Assembly (NCBI GenBank): GCA_014653365.1
Contig: JACWEQ010000008.1
Span: 1 to 48,770, forward strand
Length of the DNA: 48,770 nt
Source of the DNA: Pelagibacterales bacterium SAG-MED49
GTDB lineage: Bacteria > Pseudomonadota > Alphaproteobacteria > Pelagibacterales > Pelagibacteraceae
Direction of reading: 5' to 3'
Both the position numbers and the translations under genes were made by a program. The notes below the pieces were generated by a model, which was not told where the DNA came from, did no database searches, and worked only from the letters and a program-made list of their open reading frames with translations. Below, piece by piece: positions 28,145-37,090 of the stretch; position 1 is the stretch's first letter, and every line of letters begins with the position of its first letter.

Positions 28145-28514
28145 ATTAAATTTTTCTCTTTTATATTTTTTAGTTTATTTTTTTTTATTTAATACTTCAT
28201 TTGCACAAAATAAAACTGAAGGCAATTTTACAGACTTAAAGATTCTAGACAAAATAAGCTCTAAGAATACTCTAATTAAATTAAAAAATGGAGAATTGAT
28301 TAAATTTAAAGATTTATCTATTAGAAGTTTAAAATGCAAAAATTCAGAGTTTGACGATAATCCAGAAATTACTGCTTATATACAGGTTAAAGATCTAACA
28401 GATGAAAATAATAACGAGGTATTTGTATTTAATGGGTGGATATTTTCCTCAAGTCCATCAATAACTCCTTTTGATCATCCAGTATACGATGTTTGGCTTG
28501 TAAATTGTTATTAG
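28107..28514 (+). CDS. DUF2155 exported protein
   Basis: A 135-residue protein with an N-terminal signal sequence (hydrophobic 17-32, cleavage likely after SFA at 33) and the DUF2155 core: LKNGELIKFKDLSI, an internal Cys in SLKCKNSE, and the strongly conserved ending FNGWIFSSSPS then HPVYDVWLVNC. The two cysteines could form a disulfide in the periplasm. Its start lies 38 bases inside the NDUFA12-like gene, so the two are probably translated from one transcript. Function is unknown; its stop shares TTAG with the accC stop on the other strand. Confidence 0.88.
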   Translation: MVSKKNILAGKNKLNFSLLYFLVYFFLFNTSFAQNKTEGNFTDLKILDKISSKNTLIKLKNGELIKFKDLSIRSLKCKNSEFDDNPEITAYIQVKDLTDENNNEVFVFNGWIFSSSPSITPFDHPVYDVWLVNCY

Positions 28515-29848
28515 ACAATAGTATCTTTGTCTAACCAGCTTACATTAAAATCAGAATTAATAAACTTCTCATGACTTAATAGTTTTTTATGTAATGGAAT
28601 AGTTGTTGTTATCCCCTCAATAACAAATTCATCCAAAGATCTATTCATTCTTTGAATTGCTTCAGTTCTATTTCTTCCATGGCAAATTAATTTACAAACC
28701 ATACTATCATAATAAGGAGTTACCTTGTAACCTTGAAATATAGCTCCATCTACTCTTGTTCTAAAACCAGATGGTTGATGACACATACCTATTGTTCCTG
28801 GTGATGGTTGAAAGTTTTTACTTGCATCTTCAGCATTAATTCTACATTCAATGGCATGGCCTCTTGGTTTTATGTCGTCCTGTTTAAGCGCTGTTTCTCC
28901 TGAAAATGCAATCCAAATTTGCTCCTTAATAATATCAATGCCAGTAACCATTTCAGTTACAGGGTGTTCAACTTGAACTCGTGTATTCATTTCTAAAAAG
29001 TAAAATTTTCCATCTTCATAAATAAATTCTACGGTACCAGCACCCATATAACCAATTTTTTCTACCATTTTTACTGTTCTTTCAAATAAATCTTTTCTTA
29101 TCTCATCATTCAGAACTGGACTTGGTGTTTCTTCAATTAACTTTTGATGTCTTCTTTGAACCGAACAATCTCTTTCATGAAGGTGAACAACATTGTTTTT
29201 ACCTGATAAAATTTGAACTTCTATGTGTCTAGGGTTTTGAAAAAATTTTTCAATATAAACTTCATCATTACCAAAATATTTTTGAGCTTCTGATTTTGCA
29301 GTAGAGAACAAAGTTTCAAACTCTTCTTCCTTGTAGACAATCTTCATACCCTTTCCACCACCACCACCTGAAGCTTTAATTAATACAGGAAAACCAATTT
29401 TTTTACATAACTCTTTAGCTTGAGCAATATCAACAACACCTCCCTCAGAACCTTCAATTACTGGTAAACCATTTTCTTTAGCTATTTTTTTAGCTTGGAT
29501 TTTATCACCCATCATTTTAATATGTTTTGAGGATGCACCAATAAATTTTATTTTGTTGTCTTCAAGAATCTTTGCAAAGTTTGCATTTTCAGATAAAAAT
29601 CCATATCCAGGATGAACAGCATCTGAGTTAGTTAGTTCAATTGCAGACATTAAGTTTGGAATATTTAAATAACTATTTGCAGGTTGATGAGAACCTATAC
29701 AAACACTTTCATCAGCCATTCGTACATGCATACTCTCTCTGTCAACATCAGAGTGGACAGCTACTGTTGAAATTCCCCATTCTTTACAAGCTCTAATAAT
29801 TCTAACTGCAATTTCCCCTCGGTTTGCAATTAAAATTTTTTTAAACAT
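28511..29848 (-). CDS. accC: Biotin carboxylase subunit of acetyl-CoA carboxylase
   Basis: ATP-dependent carboxylation of the biotin on AccB, first half of malonyl-CoA formation. The 445-residue ATP-grasp protein has KILIANRGEIAVRIIRAC at the start, HPGYGFLSENA, the glycine-rich loop ASGGGGGKGMKIV, RDCSVQRRHQKLIEE and FLEMNTRVQVEHPVTE with the catalytic Glu/Arg. Length matches AccC. It lies 4 bases after accB. AccA and AccD are not in the window. Confidence 0.98.
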   Translation of the reverse strand: MFKKILIANRGEIAVRIIRACKEWGISTVAVHSDVDRESMHVRMADESVCIGSHQPANSYLNIPNLMSAIELTNSDAVHPGYGFLSENANFAKILEDNKIKFIGASSKHIKMMGDKIQAKKIAKENGLPVIEGSEGGVVDIAQAKELCKKIGFPVLIKASGGGGGKGMKIVYKEEEFETLFSTAKSEAQKYFGNDEVYIEKFFQNPRHIEVQILSGKNNVVHLHERDCSVQRRHQKLIEETPSPVLNDEIRKDLFERTVKMVEKIGYMGAGTVEFIYEDGKFYFLEMNTRVQVEHPVTEMVTGIDIIKEQIWIAFSGETALKQDDIKPRGHAIECRINAEDASKNFQPSPGTIGMCHQPSGFRTRVDGAIFQGYKVTPYYDSMVCKLICHGRNRTEAIQRMNRSLDEFVIEGITTTIPLHKKLLSHEKFINSDFNVSWLDKDTIV

Positions 29849-29852
29849 TAAT

Positions 29853-30287
29853 TTATTCTAGAATGATAATAGTTTGGCCAAACTCAACTGGATGTCCATC
29901 TTCAACACAAATCTCTTTTACAATACCATCGGCTGTTGAAGGAACGTGATTCATAGTCTTCATTGCTTCAACAATCATTATGGTTTCACCTTTTTTAATC
30001 TTTTTACCAATTTCTACAAATTTTTTTGCTCCAGGTTCTGGCGCATGGTAAGCAGTACCAATAATTGGTGAAGTAACTTCAGTTCCTGATTTTGTATTAG
30101 AAACGCTAGCAGTGTTTTCGTTTTGCAAAGTTTGCGAAGTTGTAGTTAAAATTGGCTGGTTGCTTATAGATACATTATTTTTTGATACTTTAATTTTAGT
30201 ATCTTTTTCTGTAATTTCTATTTCAGTAAGATTGAACTCATCCAAGTAGTCACTTAATTCTTTAATGATACTTTTATCTATTTTCAT
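29853..30287 (-). CDS. accB: Biotin carboxyl carrier protein
   Basis: Carries biotin between the carboxylase and transferase of acetyl-CoA carboxylase. In the C-terminal biotinyl domain the acceptor Lys lies in VEAMKTMNHV (Met-Lys-Thr, the alphaproteobacterial variant of MKM), about residue 109. The N-terminal 40 residues form the AccB helix and strand, linked by a Thr/Ser/Asn-rich hinge. At 144 residues it is normal. It overlaps aroQ by 14 bases; aroQ-accB-accC is a common bacterial order. Confidence 0.97.
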   Translation of the reverse strand: MKIDKSIIKELSDYLDEFNLTEIEITEKDTKIKVSKNNVSISNQPILTTTSQTLQNENTASVSNTKSGTEVTSPIIGTAYHAPEPGAKKFVEIGKKIKKGETIMIVEAMKTMNHVPSTADGIVKEICVEDGHPVEFGQTIIILE

Positions 30288-30723
30288 TTTGTAAAATCTT
30301 TTGTATTGAAATTATGGCCAAAATATAACCTTCAGCTCCTAAACCAAAAATTCCTCCTGTCGCTATATCACTAATTAATGACTTATGTCTAAATTCCTCT
30401 CTTTTATAGATATTTGAAATATGTAGTTCAATTATTGGTTTTTTGAATAAATCAAGCGCATCTCTAATAGCAACAGATGTATGAGTAAATCCTGCTGCAT
30501 TGATTATCATGCCATCATATTCATTTCTTGCATGTTGAATTAAACTTACCAGTTCACCCTCTATATTTGAATGAGCAAACTCCAAATTAATTCCAATCTC
30601 ATTTGATTTTTTTAAACAATTCATTTTTAATTCTTCAAAAGTTATTGATCCATATTGTGATTGTTCTCTTTCACCTAATAGATTAAGGTTTGGACCATTA
30701 ATAATAATAATTTTATTATTCAT
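30274..30723 (-). CDS. aroQ: 3-dehydroquinate dehydratase, type II
   Basis: Removes water from 3-dehydroquinate in the shikimate pathway. The 149-residue protein has INGPNLNLLGEREQSQYG with the catalytic Arg/Tyr region at the N-terminus, IINAAGFTHTSVAIRDAL, and IELHISNIYKREEFRHKS with the catalytic His. Type II enzymes form dodecamers. It heads the aroQ-accB-accC run and starts only 16 bases from the divergent thiS gene, so its promoter elements lie inside thiS. Confidence 0.97.
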   Translation of the reverse strand: MNNKIIIINGPNLNLLGEREQSQYGSITFEELKMNCLKKSNEIGINLEFAHSNIEGELVSLIQHARNEYDGMIINAAGFTHTSVAIRDALDLFKKPIIELHISNIYKREEFRHKSLISDIATGGIFGLGAEGYILAIISIQKILQNENR

Positions 30724-30739
30724 TCAACACTTATATACG

Positions 30740-30958
30740 ATGAGAAAAATAAAAAAAATAGAAATTAGAGTAAATGGTAAAGTTAAATATATATCGGATA
30801 AATATAAAATGTCAGATTTGGTAAAAAATCTTAAAATTCCCATGAAAAAAGTAGCAATTGAACTTAATCAAGAAATAATAGATAAAAAAAAAATTAACAA
30901 AATAATTTTAAAAAAAAAAGATAAAATTGAAATAGTTCATTTTATTGGAGGTGGTTAA
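30740..30958 (+). CDS. thiS: Thiamine sulfur carrier protein ThiS
   Basis: Ubiquitin-like carrier that delivers sulfur as a C-terminal thiocarboxylate for thiazole formation. The 72-residue protein ends IVHFIGGG, giving the needed GG terminus, and has IRVNGKVKY, VAIELNQEII and KDKIEIVHF in ThiS order. It contains two A10 tracts. The short space upstream (16 bases) leaves no room for a TPP riboswitch. thiG follows at once; thiO, thiF and thiE are not adjacent. Confidence 0.93.
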   Translation: MRKIKKIEIRVNGKVKYISDKYKMSDLVKNLKIPMKKVAIELNQEIIDKKKINKIILKKKDKIEIVHFIGGG

Positions 30959-31735
30959 GTGAAAGTTAATAAATTAATAATTTCAAAAAAAAGATTTAAT
31001 TCTCGACTAATTGTTGGCACTGGTAAATATAAAAGCATGTCTGAGTGTGCGAAAGCTATTAAGCTTTCTGGAGCTGAAATTGTAACTGTTGCGGTAAGAA
31101 GAGTAAATATAACTGATAAAAAAAAACCACTTCTAATGGACTATATTGATCCAAAAAAAATTACATATTTGCCTAATACAGCTGGATGCTTTAACTCAAA
31201 AGAAGCATTAAGAACATTAAGACTTGCTAGAGAAATAGGAGGGTGGAAGTTGGTTAAGCTAGAGGTTCTTGGAGATAAGCAAAATTTATTTCCAGATATG
31301 ATTGAAACTTTAAAATCAACAGAAGTTCTAGCTAAAGAAGGTTTTAAAGTAATGGTTTATTGTAATGATGATCCATTAATGGCTAAACGATTAGAGGATG
31401 CTGGTGCAGATGCAATAATGCCGTTGGCTGCACCCATTGGCTCAGGTCTTGGTATCCAAAATAAAGTAAATATCCAAATTATTAGAAAACAAACAAAGCT
31501 ACCATTAATTATTGACGCGGGTTTGGGTCAAGCTTCTGATGCAACAATTGCAATGGAATTAGGTTGCGATGGTGTTCTGGTTAATACAGCAATTGCAAAA
31601 GCAAAAAAACCATTTGATATGGCTCTTGCATTTAAAAATGCAGTAATTGCTGGAAGACAATCTTTTTTAGCTGGTCGTATTGATAAATATTTATACGGAA
31701 ATGCATCTTCTCCCAAAATAGGGATTATCAAATAG
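30959..31735 (+). CDS. thiG: Thiazole synthase ThiG
   Basis: Condenses deoxyxylulose phosphate, dehydroglycine and ThiS-bound sulfur into the thiazole of thiamine. The 258-residue TIM-barrel protein has [36 protein letters not shown] (with the Schiff-base Lys), [12 protein letters not shown] and GLGQASDA. The start is GTG directly after the thiS stop, with GGAGGT just upstream inside the thiS GG-terminus codons. Its end overlaps rne by 8 bases. Confidence 0.97.
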   Translation: MKVNKLIISKKRFNSRLIVGTGKYKSMSECAKAIKLSGAEIVTVAVRRVNITDKKKPLLMDYIDPKKITYLPNTAGCFNSKEALRTLRLAREIGGWKLVKLEVLGDKQNLFPDMIETLKSTEVLAKEGFKVMVYCNDDPLMAKRLEDAGADAIMPLAAPIGSGLGIQNKVNIQIIRKQTKLPLIIDAGLGQASDATIAMELGCDGVLVNTAIAKAKKPFDMALAFKNAVIAGRQSFLAGRIDKYLYGNASSPKIGIIK

Positions 31736-33554
31736 CAATTGGTTTTTTAATAAATTTTTTTTTAAAATAAGGTTTCTTTTTAAAAGGTTTTTTTTGAAAT
31801 TTTTTAGAGTCTTTTTTGTCAATAATTTTACCTTCTTTTATTTGAAGCTCTATATTCTTTAACTTTTCATAGTGTTCAACTAGTTCGATAGTTTTTTTAG
31901 ATTTATTTTGAATATTGATTATATACTCAGGAATTATTAAGGTTGGGTCACTGATGATATCAATCGTCACTTTATTTTTCTTTTCAAAATAAGTTAAGTC
32001 ATCAACGAAATTTTCTTTTAAAAAATTAGAAATTTTCTCACAAACTTTCAATTCAACGAATTTAGCTTTATTAATTACTGCTTTTAATTCAACGGTTTTA
32101 AGTAGTTTTTGAGCAAATGACTCATCTGTTAGTGTCACTTTCCACTTGATTGCACTTTCCCTAAGTCTTTGTCTAGACATTTCTAAAAGACCAAAATTAC
32201 TTATTCTACCAATTTGTATTCTAGCTCGATCAGTTCTACATTTTTCCTTAAGCTTTCTTTCAACCAATCTTCTGTTTCCATAGCTTAGCATGTCAATAAA
32301 ATCGATTATAATTAAACCTGACAAATCTCTTATTTTTATTTGCCTAGAAATTTCTTCTGCTGCCTCAATATTGGTATCTAATGCTGTGCTTTCAACATTT
32401 TTACCTTTTATTGAGCTTCCGGAGTTAATATCAATTGATACAAGAGCTTCAGTTGGGTTAATAACCAAATATCCTCCAGATTTAAGTTTTATTTCCGAGT
32501 CAAATATTTGATTTAATTTTTGTTCTATATTTTCTTCAATAAAAAGAGGAACTTTTCCTCTATATTTTTTTATTTTTTTAACATTTGATGGCATAATCAT
32601 TTTCATAAAGGTTTGTGCTTTTTTATAACCTTCGTTACCTTCGATAATTATACTTTTTGTGCTATCATCAAACATATCTCTTAAGGTTCTTTTGATAATT
32701 TCGCTTTCTTGATGAATTAAAGATGGTGCAATAGAATTAATCGCGTTATCTTTAATCTGGCTCCAAGTTTTAATAAGAGTGTCTAGATCATTGTTAATTT
32801 CATTTTTAGTTTTATTGCTGCCAGCAGTCCTTACTATTAGCCCCATTTCTTTTGGTATTTCAATTTCATTCAAAATAGTTCTGATTTTTTTTCTATCTGC
32901 TGGATTGAATATTTTTCTAGAAATCCCACCACCTTTTGGTGTATTTGGCATTAGCACAATATATTTTCCTGCAATTGAAATGAATGTGCTTAGTGCAGCA
33001 CCTTTTTGACCTCTTTCATCTTTAATTACTTGGACCAGTATAACTTGGTTTGGTTTTATAACTTCTTGAATTTTGTATCTCTTGAATCTAAATTTATTTT
33101 CTTTCTTTTTTTCTTTTTCCTCATCGACAATAACTTTATCATAAATATTATTTTCGTTTTCCTCTGACGCATCTTTTTCTATATTAATAGGATCATCTAT
33201 TTCAAGTTTTCCTTCTGCAATATTTTCTTCTTCTTTTGCTTGCACCTCTTTAGAAAGTTCTTCTCTAGCTTTTTCTTCTTCTTCTTTTATTTTTTCAAGG
33301 TCAGCCTGAGGTATTTGATAATAATCTGATTGGATGTCGTTAAATGAGAGAAAACCATGCCTGTCTCTTCCAAAATCAATAAATGCTGCTTGAAGAGAAG
33401 GCTCAATTCTACTAACTTTTCCTAAATATATGTTATTCTTAGTTAAGTTATTCTTTAAACCTTCGTATTCGTAGTCTTCAATTTTGTCGTCTGATTTAAG
33501 AACAACTCTAGTTTCATTAGGATGCGATGCATCGATATATAAATTTTTTTCCAT
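31728..33554 (-). CDS. rne: Ribonuclease E/G family endoribonuclease
   Basis: Single-strand endoribonuclease for mRNA decay and rRNA/tRNA processing. The S1 domain (about 35-195) is split by an acidic Glu/Lys-rich insert at about 85-155. Catalytic Asp375 in SIDINSGSS and Asp418/421 in IIDFIDM are kept, followed by the [24 protein letters not shown] block. Directly after this the usual Zn-link CPxCxGTG is absent. The C-terminal scaffold is reduced to about 40 basic residues ([15 protein letters not shown]). At 608 residues it is well short of E. coli RNase E (1061). It overlaps thiG convergently by 8 bases. Confidence 0.93.
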   Translation of the reverse strand: MEKNLYIDASHPNETRVVLKSDDKIEDYEYEGLKNNLTKNNIYLGKVSRIEPSLQAAFIDFGRDRHGFLSFNDIQSDYYQIPQADLEKIKEEEEKAREELSKEVQAKEEENIAEGKLEIDDPINIEKDASEENENNIYDKVIVDEEKEKKKENKFRFKRYKIQEVIKPNQVILVQVIKDERGQKGAALSTFISIAGKYIVLMPNTPKGGGISRKIFNPADRKKIRTILNEIEIPKEMGLIVRTAGSNKTKNEINNDLDTLIKTWSQIKDNAINSIAPSLIHQESEIIKRTLRDMFDDSTKSIIIEGNEGYKKAQTFMKMIMPSNVKKIKKYRGKVPLFIEENIEQKLNQIFDSEIKLKSGGYLVINPTEALVSIDINSGSSIKGKNVESTALDTNIEAAEEISRQIKIRDLSGLIIIDFIDMLSYGNRRLVERKLKEKCRTDRARIQIGRISNFGLLEMSRQRLRESAIKWKVTLTDESFAQKLLKTVELKAVINKAKFVELKVCEKISNFLKENFVDDLTYFEKKNKVTIDIISDPTLIIPEYIINIQNKSKKTIELVEHYEKLKNIELQIKEGKIIDKKDSKKFQKKPFKKKPYFKKKFIKKPIAI

Positions 33555-33610
33555 AATAATTTGATTGATTGATTCATTTAATATTTTAAGTATTTATAAA
33601 ATTTTGTTTA

Positions 33611-33616
33611 ATTATA
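33611..33616 (-). promoter_or_regulatory. Candidate -10 element for rne
   Basis: The minus strand reads TATAAT, about 57 bases before the rne start. A TTGGAA lies 19 bases upstream as a weak, over-spaced -35. It is the only good -10 match for rne in the 104-base gap shared with mrcA. Confidence 0.35.
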
Positions 33617-33643
33617 GTGCCTTATCTTTAACAAATTCCAAGA

Positions 33644-33649
33644 TATAAT
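33644..33649 (+). promoter_or_regulatory. Candidate -10 element for mrcA
   Basis: A TATAAT ends 9 bases before the mrcA ATG. If used, transcription would start within a few bases of the start codon, giving an almost leaderless mRNA. No good -35 is seen, so the real promoter may lie further upstream. Confidence 0.3.
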
Positions 33650-33658
33650 GGAAATTAA

Positions 33659-35995
33659 ATGAATAAATATCTAAAGAATACATTACTTGTAACACTATCT
33701 TTTATTTTATTGCTTAGTATCGTGATATTTAGCGTTTTATGGAGTTATTCAAATAATATTCCTGATTATAAATTTCTTAAAAATTACAAACCACCGGTCT
33801 CAAGCAAAGTATATTCAGGTAATGGAGAATTAGTTGCAGATTTTTCCAAAGAAAAAAGAATATTCGTTCCTTATAACTCAATACCAAAGAATGTAATAAA
33901 CTCATTTTTATCTGCAGAGGATAAAAATTTCTTTTCACACCCTGGGGTTGATGCAAAAGGAGTTTTAAGAGCAGTAGTAAACAATATTTCCAATATAATT
34001 TCTTCAAAAAGACTTGAAGGAGCCTCTACTATTACTCAGCAGGTAGCAAAAAATTTTTTACTAAATAATGAAGTAAGCTTTAATAGAAAAATTAAAGAAG
34101 CAATTTTGGCGTTTAGAATAGAAAGAGCTTTATCAAAGCAAAGAATTTTAGAGCTATATCTAAATCAAATTTATCTTGGTAGTGGAGCATATGGTGTGGC
34201 AGCAGCAAGTTTAGAATACTTTGATAAATCTATTAAAGATTTAAATTATGCTGAGAGCGCTTTGTTAGCAGCTCTTCCAAAAGCTCCAAGCAAATATAAC
34301 CCTTATAGAAATATTGAGTTAGCAAAATTTAGAAGAAATTTAGTATTAAAAAATTTATTTGATAACGAATATATAAATTTAAAACTTTATAACGAACTTA
34401 AAATAAAAAAAATTGATCTAAGAAAATCAAAAAAAATTTTTTTAGAAGATGCTCAATATTATATTGAAGATGTAAGAAAAAATGTCATTGACACGTTTAC
34501 TTATGATAAAATTTATAAACAGGGCTTTAATATAAATACACCTATTAATTTAAAATTTCAAAAAATTGCAACTGAAACACTAAGGGAGGGTTTAATTTCT
34601 TATGATAAAAGAAAAGGCTGGAGAGGAGCTCTAACCAATAAAAAGTATTCTAAAAATTGGAATAATGATTTAAAAAAATTTAATTTAGAAAAATCTATTA
34701 ATTGGGAACTTGCAATAGTTAAGAAATTAAATAAGTTTTCTGCTGAAATTGAAACAGAAAAAAAATTAAATGGAAAAATTAAATTTCAAGATATTTCGTG
34801 GACAAAAAAAGAATTTAATAAATTATTAAAAGTTGGTGATATAATTTATGTAAAAAGGATTAATGAAAGTATTTACAGCTTAAAACAACTACCAAAAATT
34901 AATGGTGGCATAGTTGTTATGGACCCATACACCGGAAGAGTTTTAGCTTTAAGTGGTGGATTTAGTTTTAAAAAAAGTGAATTTAATAGAGCAACACAAG
35001 CTTTGAGACAACCGGGTTCAGCTTTTAAACCATTTGTTTATGCTTTGGCTTTAGAGAATAATTATACTCCATCATCTTTAATTTTAGATGCTCCTATAGT
35101 TCTTGATCAAGGAGATGATTTAAAAATGTGGAAACCTGAAAATTATGGAAAAAAATTTTACGGTCCCTCAACACTTAGGGTTGGTTTGGAAAAATCAAGA
35201 AATCTAATGACTGTAAGAATAGCTCAAGATTTAGGCCTTTCAAAAATCATAAATTTATCTAAAAAACTAGGTATTTATGATAATCCTGAAGAACTGCTAT
35301 CCATTTCACTTGGATCTGCTGAAACAACTTTGTTAAAACTTACTTCTGCTTATTCTGCATTTGTAAATGGAGGAAAACTTGTTAATCCAATTTTGATAGA
35401 TAGAGTCCAGGACAGTGAAGGAAAAACTATTTTTAATAATAATAAAAGAAAATGTGTAAATTGTGATCAAATCTCATATTTGGGAAAAGATTATCCAATC
35501 ATAAAAGATAGTTATCAAACAGTTTTTTCACCTCAAACAGCGTACCAAATGACATCCATACTTGAAGGAGTAGTTAAAAGGGGAACAGCTAAAAAAATAA
35601 AAGATCTTAAATTAAATATTGCTGGTAAAACTGGTACAACAAATAAAAATACGGATACTTGGTTTATTGGATTTACATCAAATTTATTAATAGGAGTTTA
35701 CGTTGGCTCAGATAATCCTGTTTCATTAGGAAAATATGAAACAGGTTCAAAAACAGCTTTACCAATTTTTAAAGAATTTATCAAAAAGGTAGTGAAGAAA
35801 TCTGAGGCAAGACCATTTAAAGCTGCTAAAGGCACTGTGATGATGGTGGTTGATCCAATTACTGGTCAAAAAGCAAAATTTACTTCAAAAAATACTATTA
35901 TTGAAGTTTATAAAAAAGAAAATGTAATTAATGGTGAAGTGCTTTATTCAAATAATGATAGATTAGATGTTAATAATATATTAAAATTTTATTAA
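33659..35995 (+). CDS. mrcA: Penicillin-binding protein 1A
   Basis: Bifunctional class A PBP that polymerises glycan strands and crosslinks peptides in the periplasm. An N-terminal membrane anchor (about 9-29) is followed by the GT51 glycosyltransferase domain (SAEDKNFFSHPGVD at 85-98, GASTITQQ at 121-128, ELYLNQIYLGSGAYGV) and the transpeptidase domain with SxxK at 454-457 (GSAFKPF), SRN at 513-515 and KTGTT at 657-661. The 778-residue length is typical of PBP1A. It overlaps prfB as TAATG. Confidence 0.97.
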   Translation: MNKYLKNTLLVTLSFILLLSIVIFSVLWSYSNNIPDYKFLKNYKPPVSSKVYSGNGELVADFSKEKRIFVPYNSIPKNVINSFLSAEDKNFFSHPGVDAKGVLRAVVNNISNIISSKRLEGASTITQQVAKNFLLNNEVSFNRKIKEAILAFRIERALSKQRILELYLNQIYLGSGAYGVAAASLEYFDKSIKDLNYAESALLAALPKAPSKYNPYRNIELAKFRRNLVLKNLFDNEYINLKLYNELKIKKIDLRKSKKIFLEDAQYYIEDVRKNVIDTFTYDKIYKQGFNINTPINLKFQKIATETLREGLISYDKRKGWRGALTNKKYSKNWNNDLKKFNLEKSINWELAIVKKLNKFSAEIETEKKLNGKIKFQDISWTKKEFNKLLKVGDIIYVKRINESIYSLKQLPKINGGIVVMDPYTGRVLALSGGFSFKKSEFNRATQALRQPGSAFKPFVYALALENNYTPSSLILDAPIVLDQGDDLKMWKPENYGKKFYGPSTLRVGLEKSRNLMTVRIAQDLGLSKIINLSKKLGIYDNPEELLSISLGSAETTLLKLTSAYSAFVNGGKLVNPILIDRVQDSEGKTIFNNNKRKCVNCDQISYLGKDYPIIKDSYQTVFSPQTAYQMTSILEGVVKRGTAKKIKDLKLNIAGKTGTTNKNTDTWFIGFTSNLLIGVYVGSDNPVSLGKYETGSKTALPIFKEFIKKVVKKSEARPFKAAKGTVMMVVDPITGQKAKFTSKNTIIEVYKKENVINGEVLYSNNDRLDVNNILKFY

Positions 35996-37090
35996 TGGAC
36001 GATAAATATCAAAATTATAAAAAAGAAATAGAAAAAATTAATCAAAGAGTTAAGGAGTATCTTTGAAAAAAATGATATTTACTCAAAACTTGAAATATTA
36101 AATACAGAAATGTTAGATGCCAACTTTTGGCAAGATAAAAATAATTCAAAAAATATAATTAAAGAAAAAAAACTTTATGAAGGTTTATTAAACACTCACA
36201 AAGTTTCAATAGAAAAACTTTCTGACTTAGATGATTTAAGTGAGTTAGCTTTAGAAGAGGAAAATCAAACTGTTCAAAAAGAAATTTTACAAAATATTAA
36301 AGATCTTAGAATCTTAGTTAAAAAAAATGAGATTAAATGCTTCTTATCAAATGAAGCAGACTCACTTGATTGTTATATTGAAATACATGCCGGGGCAGGA
36401 GGTACAGAGAGCCAGGATTGGGCTGAAATGTTAAGAAGAATGTATTTAAAGTGGGCAGACTTAAAAAATTTTAAATCAAATTTAATAAGCGAGCATAAAG
36501 GTGATGAAGCAGGTATAAAATCATCTACAATTAAAATAGAAGGAGATTATGTTTTTGGATGGTTAAAAAAAGAATCAGGTATTCATAGATTGGTTAGAAT
36601 TTCTCCCTTTGACTCAGGTGCAAGAAGACACACAAGCTTTGCGAGTATATGGGTGTATCCTGTAGTAGACGAAAATATTAATATTGAAATTATAGAAAAA
36701 GATTTAAGAATTGACACATATCGATCAAGTGGAGCAGGAGGTCAACATGTAAATACTACAGATAGCGCTGTGAGAATTACCCACATACCCTCAAAAATTG
36801 TTGTTCAATGTCAAAATGAAAGATCTCAACATAAAAATAAAGAAACCTGCATGAATATGCTTAAAGCAAGACTATATGACCATGAAATGAAAAAAAAAGA
36901 ACAAGAAAACCAAAATACAGAAAGTTCCAAATCTGAAATAGGATGGGGACATCAAATAAGATCTTATGTCTTGCAGCCATACAGACTTGTAAAAGATAAT
37001 AGAACAAATTTTGAAAGCACAAGCCCAGATAAAGTATTAGAGGGTGAGTTGGATGATTTTTTAGAGCAATCCTTATATCAAATTAAATGA
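35995..37090 (+). CDS. prfB: Peptide chain release factor 2, expressed through a programmed +1 frameshift
   Basis: Recognises UGA and UAA stop codons and releases the finished peptide. Frame 0 starts at the ATG at 35995 (overlapping the mrcA stop) and encodes 23 residues up to CTT, then meets TGA at 36064. Skipping the T at 36064 continues as GAA at 36065 and reads open to 37090, giving a 364-residue protein, the same size as other RF2s. The recoded part contains the anticodon-like SPF (in ISPFDSG) and the catalytic GGQ (GAGGQHVNTTDS). The internal ATG at 36110 would lose the N-terminal domain start and is not the true start. It overlaps the next gene as ATGA. Confidence 0.97.
36052..36066 (+). 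other. prfB programmed frameshift signal
   Basis: AAGGAG (36052-36057) acts as an internal Shine-Dalgarno three bases before the slippery CTT (36061-36063) and the in-frame stop TGA (36064-36066). This is the same arrangement and spacing as the E. coli prfB site, except that the base after TGA is A instead of C. Low RF2 stalls termination at TGA and favours the +1 slip, so RF2 controls its own synthesis. Confidence 0.95.

Noticed and set aside
30724-30739. Possible TPP riboswitch before thiS
   Set aside because: Only 16 bases separate thiS from aroQ; no room for the structure and no conserved thi-box bases.
33561-33578. Tetranucleotide GATT repeat upstream of rne as a phase-variable tract
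   Set aside because: Only about three units and non-coding; too short to claim variability.
36110-37090. prfB starting at the internal ATG 36110
   Set aside because: It would remove the conserved N-terminus; the upstream ATG plus a canonical +1 frameshift site explains the full protein.
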